Shown here piece by piece: positions 1 through 7,833 of a stretch of 40,214 bases of DNA. The position numbers were made by a program, and so were the translations under genes. The notes under the pieces were generated by a model that worked only from the letters and a program-made list of their open reading frames with translations, did not search any database and was not told the origin of the DNA. Every line of letters starts with the position of its first letter. Position 1 is the stretch's first letter. The stretch is from Acidobacteriota bacterium (GTDB taxonomy: Bacteria; Acidobacteriota; Blastocatellia; Pyrinomonadales; Pyrinomonadaceae): contig JAKOVX010000135.1 of NCBI GenBank assembly GCA_029781855.1, positions 1-40,214 on the forward strand, read 5' to 3'.

Positions 1-1310
1 ACTGTTTCCTGCGTGACCAATGCGAGTTGTCGCTTCAGGCTCAGGATGTCCGCGTCACGAAGGTCCGTGCCGTCCCAGCAAATGCGGCCTTCAGTCGGGT
101 CGTATAGCCGCTGGATCAGTTTTATCAGGCTCGATTTGCCGCCGCCGCTTTCTCCGACCAATGCGACCATCGAGCCAACTGGGATCTCGAGATCCACACC
201 GGCGAGGATCTGCTTTTTGCTGTTTCGATAGTGAAATGAGACATTTTCGACCGTGATCGAACGAGCAAGCGGGCCGAGTTTGGTCGCATTCGGCTTCTCA
301 GACAGCGTATCGTCTACGTCGAGGATGTCCCATACGTCGCGTGCCGCGGCGAACGCCTTGCTGATCTCATTATGCTGTCGCGAGATCTTTCGCATCGGAT
401 CGTAGCTCCGCAGCAGAAAGAAGATAAAAGTAAAGAATTGAGCCGCATCCATCGTTGCCGAGTGGATCTCACGCAATCCAAAATACAAAAGCGTCACGAT
501 CGCGAGCACTCCGATAAGGTCGATGGTCGGAGGCGAGATCGCGGCGATCCTGCCCGAGCGAAGGTTCGAATTCGCGATCAGTTGTGCAAGTTTCGAAAAT
601 CGGCCCTTTTCGCGAGACTCGGCAGTGTACGCCTTCACGATCGCAAGATTTGCGATCGCTTCCTGGGCGGTGTCGGTGAGAGATTTGTTGCCTTCGACCG
701 ATATTTCGGCAAGTTTTCGCAATCGCCCGCTGAATTGCGTGGTCAAAAAAGCGATCAGCGGTGCGATGATCAGTGCCCCAAGGGTCAACCGCCAGTTGAA
801 GTAGAAAGCGGCGCCAAAGAAAAATAGAAGCATCAGCGATTCGCGCAGTACGTCGCGGAGATTCGCCGACACCGCCAGTTCTATCGCCGAGCAGCTTACG
901 ACCAGCCTTGAAACAAGAAAATTCGTCCGGTGATTCTCGAAAAATGACGCCGACTGCCGGAGCAGATGATCGTAAAGCTCGTTCCGCAGATTGAGGATCG
1001 CGGACTGGCCGATCTTCGCCATCAGATACGATGAAAAGTACTCCGCGACGCCCTTGCACAGGGTAAAAACGAGCATCAGGAACGCGATCGTGATCCAGCT
1101 GCGAAACCAATCGTCGCGTGGGATCAGGCTCGAAAGGTTGAATATCGTGGTCGACGGCGTTGGCGTCGGGAGAAACTGATTGAAGATCGGAACCAGCAAC
1201 GCACCGGTCGCCGTCTCGAACAGAGCGGTCAGGATCATCGCGACGAAGGCGATAAGAAACGTCAGCCAGTACGGCCGCACATATCGTAGAAGTCTCGAGA
1301 GATCGCTCAT
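1..1310 (-). CDS. ABC exporter, MsbA-like (3' end missing)
   Basis: Half-transporter with a membrane domain fused to an ATPase domain; the family flips lipids or exports drugs across the inner membrane as a homodimer. The frame opens at the ATG at 1310 and runs off the left edge, giving about 436 residues. The N-terminal third is hydrophobic, with segments near residues 15-40, 70-90, 155-195 and 265-285. Residues about 350-436 begin the nucleotide-binding domain: Walker A reads GESGGGKSS, followed by a Q-loop (LALVTQET) at the break. Signature, Walker B and H-loop lie outside the window. It is divergent from the OmpA-like gene. MsbA-like is the best guess from architecture; a multidrug exporter of the same family cannot be excluded. 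Confidence 0.85.
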   Translation of the reverse strand, partial: MSDLSRLLRYVRPYWLTFLIAFVAMILTALFETATGALLVPIFNQFLPTPTPSTTIFNLSSLIPRDDWFRSWITIAFLMLVFTLCKGVAEYFSSYLMAKIGQSAILNLRNELYDHLLRQSASFFENHRTNFLVSRLVVSCSAIELAVSANLRDVLRESLMLLFFFGAAFYFNWRLTLGALIIAPLIAFLTTQFSGRLRKLAEISVEGNKSLTDTAQEAIANLAIVKAYTAESREKGRFSKLAQLIANSNLRSGRIAAISPPTIDLIGVLAIVTLLYFGLREIHSATMDAAQFFTFIFFLLRSYDPMRKISRQHNEISKAFAAARDVWDILDVDDTLSEKPNATKLGPLARSITVENVSFHYRNSKKQILAGVDLEIPVGSMVALVGESGGGKSSLIKLIQRLYDPTEGRICWDGTDLRDADILSLKRQLALVTQET

Positions 1311-1437
1311 CGTCAATAAGTAAAGTATTGAATATACTTCAGTTCGCCGCGGCGTGTCCAAATCCTGAAAGCTTGCAACGATTGACCCAAATATGGCATC
1401 TTTTCATTGACGCTCCGCCTCAACAAAACAATACCTT

Positions 1438-2988
1438 ATGAAAAAGATATCGACATTCTTGGCTTTAATTTCATTTATATTTTGCATGGCGGCCGTTTCT
1501 GCCGTTAGCGGACAGGCTGACGTTGGCCGTCGTACGACTGCCGCGACATATCCGCTGGACGAGTCCGTTACCGTCAGATTTCGTGGTACGACACGATTTC
1601 CACGCATGTCCGGCGAGGCGAGGATCAAGCGGACCAAGCGAAACGGCACCGAGATCGACCTAAACGTCTCGAAAATGCCGCGTCCGTTCGAATTGGGTGC
1701 CGGCTATGCCACCTATGTCCTGTGGGCGATCTCGCCCGACGGGCAGATCGACAATCTTGGCGAGATCAAGCGTCGCGGCTTCTTTGAGTTCGATTCCAAG
1801 ATCAGCGTGACGACGCCTTTGCAGACGTTTGCCCTGATCGTTACCGCCGAACCGCATTTTCTCGTTACTCGCCCGAGTCAGGCGATAATGTTGGAAAATT
1901 TAACGCCTTATAACGCGAACGGCATCCCGCTGAATACGATCACCGCGGTCACATATTTTGGCAATTCGAGCGATTATTTCCGTGATCCTCGGACGCCTGA
2001 GATCGCCGAACTCGATTATTCGAAGACCCCTTCGACCATTCTGCAGGCGAAGCAGGCTGTGGCATTGGCAAAATTTGCCGGAGCCGAACGTGATGCGCCG
2101 ACGGAGCTCGAAGAGGCAAACGTCCTGCTCAAGAACGCAGATCTCGCCTGGCAGGCCGGCCGAAAGGAAGAACTTGTAGATATCGACGCCCGAAAGGCCA
2201 TAAGTGCCGCGGTCAAGGCGGAAAATACGGCAAATGTCCGTAAGGCGGCACGCGAAAAACGAAATGAACAGGCCCAACAGGATGCCGACACCCGTCGTGC
2301 CGAGGAGCAATTCACCAACGCGCAGAATCAGATAAACGAACTTAAGGAAGAACTCGCAAGGGAAACGAGGAATCGCGAACTGGCTGAACGCGACGCGATG
2401 AATTATTCGACGCAGCTCAACGACATGAAGGCCGAGAACGGCCGGCTTCGCGAAGAGATCGGCAAGATGAAGGTCGAGGCCCAAAATCTCAACGCCAAGA
2501 TCCAGGCTGCCGAGAACGACAAGCAGGCAGCCCAGACCGAGCTAGACAAGCAGGCGAGGTTGGCAAAGGCCAAGGCTGCTGAAGGTGATCTGATCAAAGC
2601 TCTAAAACAGTTCGGTTCGGTTTCCAAGGTCGACAATTCGATCGTCCTTGTCCTCCCTGAATCGCTCTGGACCGGGTCGCGGACAAGCACATTGACGATC
2701 CTTGCGGACGGAAAGATGTCGTCGCTCGGCGAGATCCTCGCGAATAATCCCGACTACGCCGTCACGATCGAATCGCATACCGACGGTGCCGCTCCGGCCG
2801 ATGTCGCCCAGTCGCTGACCGACTCGCGGGCTAACCTGATCGCAGAGAAGTTTAAGTTTCTCGGCGTCCCGGAGTCGCGCATTCGAGCGAGAGGATTCGG
2901 CGGGCAGATCCCCGCGGTTCCGAATACGACCGCTAGGAATCGTGCCAAGAATCGTCGGGTAAACGTCATTCTTGACCTGACACTCTAA
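1438..2988 (+). CDS. OmpA-family coiled-coil envelope protein
   Basis: Exported 516-residue protein with a C-terminal OmpA-type peptidoglycan-binding domain. Residues 1-26 are a signal peptide (lysines, hydrophobic core, cleavage near AVSGQ). Residues about 35-150 form a beta-rich region I do not recognise. Residues about 195-265 resemble DUF4398-type Ala/Glu helices. A charged coiled coil covers about 255-385. The OmpA domain occupies about 400-515 and carries the typical SHTDG turn, the SRANLIAEKF helix and the RARGFG and NRRVNV motifs. It probably tethers the outer membrane or a periplasmic partner to the cell wall. No clear Shine-Dalgarno sequence precedes the ATG, which is chosen because it begins the signal peptide. 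A strong terminator follows. Confidence 0.88.
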   Translation: MKKISTFLALISFIFCMAAVSAVSGQADVGRRTTAATYPLDESVTVRFRGTTRFPRMSGEARIKRTKRNGTEIDLNVSKMPRPFELGAGYATYVLWAISPDGQIDNLGEIKRRGFFEFDSKISVTTPLQTFALIVTAEPHFLVTRPSQAIMLENLTPYNANGIPLNTITAVTYFGNSSDYFRDPRTPEIAELDYSKTPSTILQAKQAVALAKFAGAERDAPTELEEANVLLKNADLAWQAGRKEELVDIDARKAISAAVKAENTANVRKAAREKRNEQAQQDADTRRAEEQFTNAQNQINELKEELARETRNRELAERDAMNYSTQLNDMKAENGRLREEIGKMKVEAQNLNAKIQAAENDKQAAQTELDKQARLAKAKAAEGDLIKALKQFGSVSKVDNSIVLVLPESLWTGSRTSTLTILADGKMSSLGEILANNPDYAVTIESHTDGAAPADVAQSLTDSRANLIAEKFKFLGVPESRIRARGFGGQIPAVPNTTARNRAKNRRVNVILDLTL

Positions 2989-3010
2989 TTGAAATTGATC
3001 GAGCTTTTGT

Positions 3011-3041
3011 GGCGGGTGACGTGGTTCACCCGTCTTTTTTT
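3011..3041 (+). terminator. Intrinsic terminator after the OmpA-like gene
   Basis: A 7-bp GC-rich stem (CGGGTGA at 3013-3019 with TCACCCG at 3026-3032, loop of 6) is followed by a run of seven T at 3035-3041. It sits 24 bases after the OmpA-like stop codon. The T run touches the stop codon of the convergent ABC ATPase gene. Confidence 0.85.
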
Positions 3042-3990
3042 AGTCTTTCAGGACCTGAATCCGGTCCGGCGGCAGGCTGACCATACACTCCGCACCCGGC
3101 TCGAGGCCGACCACGCGAAAAACACGTGCTTCGAGCTTTAACCCGTCCGCGTCGAGATCGATCAGCGTCGTTTCGCCCTGGAAATGAAACCCGGTCACGA
3201 TCGCCTTGATCAAATTATCCTCGGGAAACGACGCACCGAATGAGATCGATATTTGTTCCGGCCGTATCGCGAGCATGATGTTTTGATTTATTGCCCCGAG
3301 CCGGTTCTTTTCCGTCGCTTGGGCAAAGATCCGATGGCCGCCGTCGATCGTCATAAATTCCGGCAGATCCGCGTTCGTCGATGAGAGGCGGCGAGCTGCA
3401 AATAGGTTGTTTTTGCCGGCGATCGCCGCAACTGCGGCCGATTCCGGGTGTTCGTATATGAATTTTGGGCGGCCCGTTTGACGGACATATCCGCGATCGA
3501 GGACGAGCATTCGCTGGCACAACGGAGCAAGATGTTCGAATTCCGTTGACGCAATTACGACCGTCGTTCCCTTGCTCGCGAGTTCGCGTATCCGGGCAAC
3601 GAGCCGAGCGGTGTTTTCCGCGTCAATGCCGGCGAAACATTCGTCCAGCAGCAAAACTTCGCCTTCGCCGGTCAGCTCATCGAGCAAATTTTCAAGACTC
3701 GCCAGCCGTGTTTCACCCGTCGATGCCGCCGGCTGCTTCTTTCCGAAGATCGACGCCAGGCCGCCTTCTTTGTTTGATTCGCAAGCCAGATGTGCCTTCG
3801 CACCGCCCAGGTCCACCGAGCCGCCGATCGCGGTTTCCAACCCAGCAATGCATCGAAGCAGCGCCGTTTTGCCCGACGCGTTTCCGCCGAAAACGCCGAA
3901 TATCTCGCCATTGCCGATCTCAACATCGACATCGCGAAGTGCCCAGTTATTCCCGAAACGCTTTGAAAGATTTTCGACTCGGATCGTCAT
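3040..3990 (-). CDS. Shortened ABC-type ATPase with TOBE domain
   Basis: ATP-binding subunit of the MalK/PotA type by overall layout: nucleotide-binding domain at residues 1-190 and a TOBE domain at about 235-316 (IRPEQISISF onward). Walker A is GGNASGKT at residues 35-42 and Walker B is VLLLDE at 112-117. Only about 75 residues separate the Walker A Lys from the Walker B Asp, about 40 fewer than in MalK, so most of the helical subdomain and the Q-loop appear to be missing. The LSGGQ signature is not recognisable (STGET in its place), and the switch-loop His is replaced (ASTEFEHL). No permease or binding protein is adjacent. It may be a degenerate importer ATPase or a repurposed regulatory ATPase. 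The reading frame is intact. Confidence 0.75.
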   Translation of the reverse strand: MTIRVENLSKRFGNNWALRDVDVEIGNGEIFGVFGGNASGKTALLRCIAGLETAIGGSVDLGGAKAHLACESNKEGGLASIFGKKQPAASTGETRLASLENLLDELTGEGEVLLLDECFAGIDAENTARLVARIRELASKGTTVVIASTEFEHLAPLCQRMLVLDRGYVRQTGRPKFIYEHPESAAVAAIAGKNNLFAARRLSSTNADLPEFMTIDGGHRIFAQATEKNRLGAINQNIMLAIRPEQISISFGASFPEDNLIKAIVTGFHFQGETTLIDLDADGLKLEARVFRVVGLEPGAECMVSLPPDRIQVLKD

Positions 3991-4086
3991 CTATTTATTG
4001 AAAGTGGAACTTTGCCGGTATGTTATCGTGCAAAGGAAAGTATGCTTTTGTCATCAGATTAAAGCAAGTATAGACTTCCTCTAACG

Positions 4087-4359
4087 ATGGCCGAAAAGAA
4101 GCATAGCATCAAACGAAAGTTGGCCCACGCCGGAGGATGGCAGGTCGTCAAGCGTGTCGCAAAGACGATCCCGTTCGGCGGAACGGCAGTCGCGATCGTG
4201 CTTGTCGGCAGCGATATCAAGAATAAGGGCGTGGTCAAAGGGATCATCAATTCGGGTATTGACGCGATCCCGTTCGTCGGTTTAGCAAAGAATGCGGTCG
4301 AGCTTGTCCGAGGCGATTTTATCCCCGACAAGCCCGCCAGGAAAGTGAAAAAGGTATGA
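4087..4359 (+). CDS. Small unknown protein, glycine-rich hydrophobic core
   Basis: Ninety-residue protein that I do not recognise. Both ends are very basic (KKHSIKRK at the N-terminus, ARKVKKV at the C-terminus). Residues about 28-45 and 50-72 are hydrophobic, with glycines spaced as in membrane or aggregation-prone small proteins (FGGTAVAIVLVGSD, KGIINSGIDAIPFVGLA). There is no signal peptide. Its stop overlaps the start of the next gene by four bases (ATGA), so the two are probably translationally coupled. The 96-base gap to the divergent ABC ATPase must hold its promoter. Confidence 0.7.
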   Translation: MAEKKHSIKRKLAHAGGWQVVKRVAKTIPFGGTAVAIVLVGSDIKNKGVVKGIINSGIDAIPFVGLAKNAVELVRGDFIPDKPARKVKKV

Positions 4360-5066
4360 GAGCAAAAGGATTTGGAAAAATCGTAATTCTGGCATTTGGC
4401 GCGTTTTTGATCTTCGCTTCGTTAGCCGGCGGCGTCGATGCTCAGACCAAGCGCCGAAAAACCACCTCGAAACCCGTTCCAGTCGCCACGCCGACGCCCG
4501 ACCCGAATGACGTACAGATCATCAGCACCGCCGACCAGATGGACCGGACTTATCTGACGCCGGCCGATGTCAAACCCGCCGGACAGCAGACTGACGCCGC
4601 CGACGCTCAAAAGGTCAAGGAACTAACGGCCCGCGTCAAAAAGCTCGAGGCTCAGCGTACCGACACATACGAAGAAAGCCAGAAGCGGATGCTTCTGAAC
4701 CTCGACATCCTGACACGTGCCGAGCAACGCTCCGAATCGCTCCGAAAAGAGCTTTTTGACATGATGGAAAAAGAAAACTCGATCAAGACGCGCCTTGATC
4801 AGCTTGAATACGATATGACGCCTGAGATGATCAATCGCTCTGCCGCGTTCGCGGGCTCGATGAAACCCGAAGAGGTTCGCGAGATGCGCCGAAAATCCCT
4901 TGATTCCGAGCGGCAAAATCTTCAGGCCCTGCTCGACGAGATCCAGCGCACCAAGACGAACCTCACAGCAAATCTTCAGCGGTCGGACGACCTCGTCGAA
5001 AAGCTCCGTTCGAAGCTCGAAAAAGATATCGACAACACGTTTCTCAGCGATCAGCCGAACCAGTAA
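4356..5066 (+). CDS. Secreted coiled-coil protein of unknown function
   Basis: Protein of 236 residues with a signal peptide (residues 1-29, cleavage near VDAQ). A basic, Pro/Thr-rich stretch follows at about 30-55, then charged heptad-like helices at about 85-175 and 180-228. No enzymatic motif is visible. The start ATG overlaps the stop of the upstream 90-residue gene. The combination of a hydrophobic basic small protein and a periplasmic coiled coil suggests a joint envelope role, but that is inference. Confidence 0.75.
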   Translation: MRAKGFGKIVILAFGAFLIFASLAGGVDAQTKRRKTTSKPVPVATPTPDPNDVQIISTADQMDRTYLTPADVKPAGQQTDAADAQKVKELTARVKKLEAQRTDTYEESQKRMLLNLDILTRAEQRSESLRKELFDMMEKENSIKTRLDQLEYDMTPEMINRSAAFAGSMKPEEVREMRRKSLDSERQNLQALLDEIQRTKTNLTANLQRSDDLVEKLRSKLEKDIDNTFLSDQPNQ

Positions 5067-5068
5067 GG

Positions 5069-5097
5069 TCCGTTCGAGGCATTTTCGATCGAACGCC
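5069..5097. terminator. Possible hairpin between convergent genes
   Basis: CGTTCGA at 5071-5077 pairs with TCGAACG at 5089-5095 (7 bp, 11-base loop) in the 51-base gap between convergent stop codons. There is no T run on either strand, so termination here is only suggested by position. Confidence 0.3.
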
Positions 5098-5117
5098 AAC
5101 AAAGACTACAGTTTCGG

Positions 5118-6857
5118 CTATTGCACGAATGCATTCGCGACCGGAATATCTCCGTTCGTTCCGAATTGGATGATCGACAGCCCGGCGGTCGAACCCAACT
5201 TGAACCAGGTACCTGTAGATGGTCGAAAGACGGCGATATCTGCCTTGCCGTCGCCGTCGTAGTCGCCCGGCGCCGGACGGTCCTCGGCAATTCCCCACGG
5301 CACGCCGTTAAATGATCCGTCGGAACTTTTCAAAATGAACCACACTCCAAGCGAGGGCCGAAATACCGCGATGTCCGTCTTGCCGTCGCCGTCGTAGTCG
5401 GCCGGGACAGGCTTGTCCTCGGCAATGCCGAACTGGTCCGCCCGGAACGAACCGTCACGCGAATTCAGCCGGAACCAGATGCCTGCCGACGGACGATAGA
5501 CCGCTATGTCGGCCTTGCCGTCGCCGTCGAAATCCCCGACCGTCGGATGATCGCCGTTCAAGCCGAATTGAACCGCCGAGAACGCTCCGTCCGAGCTGTT
5601 CAGCCGGAACCAGATGCCGGTTGACGGCCTGAAAACGGTCACATCCGCCTTACCGTCACCGTCGAAATCAGCCGGCACCGGCAGGTCCTCAGCGAGCCCG
5701 AACCGCACCGCGTTGAACGTGTTCGTCGCACTATTCAGGTAAAACCAAGTTCCGGTCGACGGCCGGTAAACCGCCAGGTCGGTCTTGCCGTCGCCGTCAA
5801 AATCGCCCGGTGCGATCACGTCGGTCGTGAGCCCGAACTGGGTCGCCGACACGCCGTTTTGCGACCCATTCACCCACCAAACGCCGTCGCTTGGCCGAAA
5901 GATCGCCACGTCCGCCTTGGCGTCGCCGTCGAAATCAAATCCGGTCCTCGGCGGCGGAAGAATCTCGGAGATCGTTGTCGCCGTCGCAGCGCCGCCAAGA
6001 AAAGGCAGCCCGTAGATCCGCTCGATCGTTCGCAGGGCACTGAAATGGTTGTAGGTCGTGTTAACCGTCTGCGGTGCCAGCCACGGGGCCGAGACCGCCG
6101 TGTAAATATGTCCGCCGCCGTTGGTGTTGGACGAACCCTCGTCAAAGGTCACGATCAGCAGCGTATGGGCGAGATCGGGGCTCGCCGTCACCAGCGGAAC
6201 AAATGCCTGCAGGAACGCGTCGCCCTGCGCAGTCGTTCCGTCGTGCATGTCGTTGATCATATTCGGTACGACGAGGGCAAAATTGACCGTCGGGTCAAAG
6301 CTCGCAAGTGCCTGGATATTGGCGCATTGCACCGGATCAAGCCTGACGCTTTCAAAGCTGATCGCCGGATTATGCTTTCGCACGTATTGGCCTGCGACGC
6401 CCGGGCCGTCTACGCTGCCCGTAACCGTATCCGCGTCCGAGCACCCGCCAGGATAGTCCTGTGCATAGACCCGCCACGAACGGCCCGCCACCGCCATCTG
6501 TTTCGCAAGGTTGTCGACCGAGGCAGGGAAGGTAAAGTGGTTGTCGTTCGTCACGCCCTGGTTCGAGCCCGAAAAGGCGTCCAGGTAATTCGGCTGCGAA
6601 GGGTGCTCGACTCCGAAAAAGTTAGCAAGATTCACGTTCGCCGCCGCAAAGCTCGAAAAGAACGGCGCGGTCGCCGGCGTGATCGCCGTACTCTCGCGAT
6701 TCTCGAACCATACCCAGATGATATGGTTCACCCCCGGTATCGGCGTCGTCTGCACCTGCTCCGGACGGCTGCCACCCAAGTCCCGGGCGAAAAGGCACCC
6801 GCCGCCTCCAAACGCCATCAATAAAAGCACCAAAAGAAGCGTCGAAAATCTCATCAT
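5118..6857 (-). CDS. Phosphoesterase (PLC/acid phosphatase family) with six FG-GAP-like repeats
   Basis: Exported 579-residue protein. Residues 1-21 are a signal peptide ending in GGGGC, so lipidation is possible although the lipobox is poor. Residues 45-290 form a phosphoesterase domain related to bacterial phospholipase C and acid phosphatases. Visible family motifs are FENR (51-54), HPSQPNY (85-91), VPNMINDMHDG (197-207) and TFDEG (237-241). Residues 308-579 hold six repeats beginning at D308, D352, D397, D442, D487 and D532 (44-45 residues apart), each with a calcium-type DxDGDGKxD loop and then AVFRPSxGxWF. These resemble VCBS/FG-GAP blades and could make a propeller or adhesive tail. 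Likely a secreted or surface phosphatase; substrate unknown. Confidence 0.88.
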   Translation of the reverse strand: MMRFSTLLLVLLLMAFGGGGCLFARDLGGSRPEQVQTTPIPGVNHIIWVWFENRESTAITPATAPFFSSFAAANVNLANFFGVEHPSQPNYLDAFSGSNQGVTNDNHFTFPASVDNLAKQMAVAGRSWRVYAQDYPGGCSDADTVTGSVDGPGVAGQYVRKHNPAISFESVRLDPVQCANIQALASFDPTVNFALVVPNMINDMHDGTTAQGDAFLQAFVPLVTASPDLAHTLLIVTFDEGSSNTNGGGHIYTAVSAPWLAPQTVNTTYNHFSALRTIERIYGLPFLGGAATATTISEILPPPRTGFDFDGDAKADVAIFRPSDGVWWVNGSQNGVSATQFGLTTDVIAPGDFDGDGKTDLAVYRPSTGTWFYLNSATNTFNAVRFGLAEDLPVPADFDGDGKADVTVFRPSTGIWFRLNSSDGAFSAVQFGLNGDHPTVGDFDGDGKADIAVYRPSAGIWFRLNSRDGSFRADQFGIAEDKPVPADYDGDGKTDIAVFRPSLGVWFILKSSDGSFNGVPWGIAEDRPAPGDYDGDGKADIAVFRPSTGTWFKLGSTAGLSIIQFGTNGDIPVANAFVQ

Positions 6858-7203
6858 AGCGATCCTCCCGATCTGCCGTGCGAACCATCCGATCTGCCGC
6901 GTTTTCCTCTTGACTTGTTAACCGAATTGCACTTTTCGTGATATTACTCCCGCTCGCCGTCCTCCGCAACCAATTTTTTGGCATAGGAAACTCTCCGGTC
7001 GCTTTCCTTGCTTAGCCACTTCCTTTACGGCGTGGTTAGGTTCTTAATTTCCCCATCCGCTGCCGCTTGTGGTTCTGACAAGGCAGGGGCAAGCCGGTCG
7101 AAACGGGCTTTTTGCAATATTGGGGCCGTAAACGCGCCCTCAAGGACGCGCCTAAGTGCCGCGAGATCGGGAAAGTCTGTAAAGGAGATGTTGCATAGAT
7201 AAA

Positions 7204-7224
7204 ATATTGTGCGACACACAATAT
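7204..7224. promoter_or_regulatory. Perfect 8-bp inverted repeat, possible operator
   Basis: ATATTGTG (7204-7211) and CACAATAT (7217-7224) are separated by CGACA. An AT-rich dyad of this size resembles a repressor operator. No flanking gene starts close by, so its target is unclear. Confidence 0.35.
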
Positions 7225-7358
7225 CATGCTACGATAAAAACTGTGCTTCCCGACAGACCGATCGGCGGGCGATCTTTGATAATTACAGAGCGGCAAGCGG
7301 CAGGCAGTAAGTCCCGGAACCGTAGTTTTGGTCCTTCCACGGACCGCGACGGCGGACC

Positions 7359-7503
7359 GTTCCACTTTGTCGAGAACACGCGCAAAGTGGAACGATTTCC
7401 GGACTCCACTGCTGCAAACACGGAGCTTAACCCGTTCCACATTGCGCGGGGAGTGGAACGATTTTGAGTCTAATTGCCGTTCTGTTCCCATGCTTAGCGA
7501 CTC
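7359..7503. repeat. Hairpin module A of a tandem structured element
   Basis: Three stems in about 145 bases. Stem 1 pairs GTTCCACTTTG (7359-7369) with CAAAGTGGAAC (7383-7393) around a 13-base loop. Stem 2 pairs GTTCCAC (7434-7440) with GTGGAAC (7453-7459) around 12 bases. A weaker stem 3 pairs GAGTC (7466-7470) with GACTC (7499-7503). Stems 1 and 2 each gain one closing C-G pair and share the same arm sequence. A 40-base linker separates them. There is no T run, so it is not a simple terminator. Confidence 0.75.
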
Positions 7504-7525
7504 ATCGGGATCGCCGGTGCCGACC

Positions 7526-7670
7526 GTCTCATATTACCCAGAGCACATTTAATATGAGACGATTTAGAGGCTCAACTGTTGTAAATACGCGGGTTAACCC
7601 GTCTCACTTTGGCGAGAAAGTGAGACGATTTCGGCTCTTATGCGCCGGTGCTCGACAACATGGCTAAGAG
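7526..7670. repeat. Hairpin module B, same geometry as module A
   Basis: It begins 167 bases after module A. Stem 1 pairs GTCTCATATTA (7526-7536) with TAATATGAGAC (7550-7560) around a 13-base loop. Stem 2 pairs GTCTCACTTT (7601-7610) with AAAGTGAGAC (7617-7626). Stem 3 pairs CTCTTA (7635-7640) with TAAGAG (7665-7670). The lengths of stem 1, linker (40) and stem 2 match module A exactly, giving 101 bases in both. The linker is about 70 percent identical, yet the arms differ with every pair restored. Confidence 0.75.
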
Positions 7671-7833
7671 AACTTCCCAGTCAAACTGTGCCGCAGCGGC
7701 AAATGAGGATCTACGGCGGCAGCAACCTGAATTTTCTTTCCCAAACCGTGCAAGGACGGCCGAGTCGGCGCGTTCAGTAGGTAGCCGATCAGGTGCAGCC
7801 CGCTGCGCTCAAGTAAATTTTTAGGAGAGAAAA

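Larger units (their letters stand above)
6858..7833. other. 976-base region without a convincing gene; rich in inverted repeats
   Basis: Open frames here are short, overlap on both strands and lack start signals. A 64-codon frame on each strand around 7008-7219 could be a gene remnant, but I cannot identify it. Visible structure: an 8-bp palindrome at 7204-7224, a 5-bp hairpin at 7330-7345, and two tandem hairpin modules at 7359-7670 (described separately). The last 160 bases before 7834 presumably hold the promoter of the VIT-VWA gene, but I see no convincing -35/-10 pair. Confidence 0.6.

Noticed and set aside
7008..7219. Overlapping 64-codon frames on both strands
   Set aside because: Neither has a ribosome binding site or recognisable family, and they occupy the same DNA on opposite strands. 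Kept only as a possible gene remnant.
7359..7626. Four tandem intrinsic terminators
   Set aside because: None of the stems is followed by a T run.
7036..7667. Frames across the hairpin modules encoding repeated peptides such as NPFH and VERF
   Set aside because: The peptide similarity follows from the repeated DNA. The 167-base offset is not a multiple of three and stops interrupt the frame, whereas the stems are preserved by compensating changes.
7359..7670. CRISPR-like array
   Set aside because: Only two modules, no identical short repeats with unique spacers, no cas genes.
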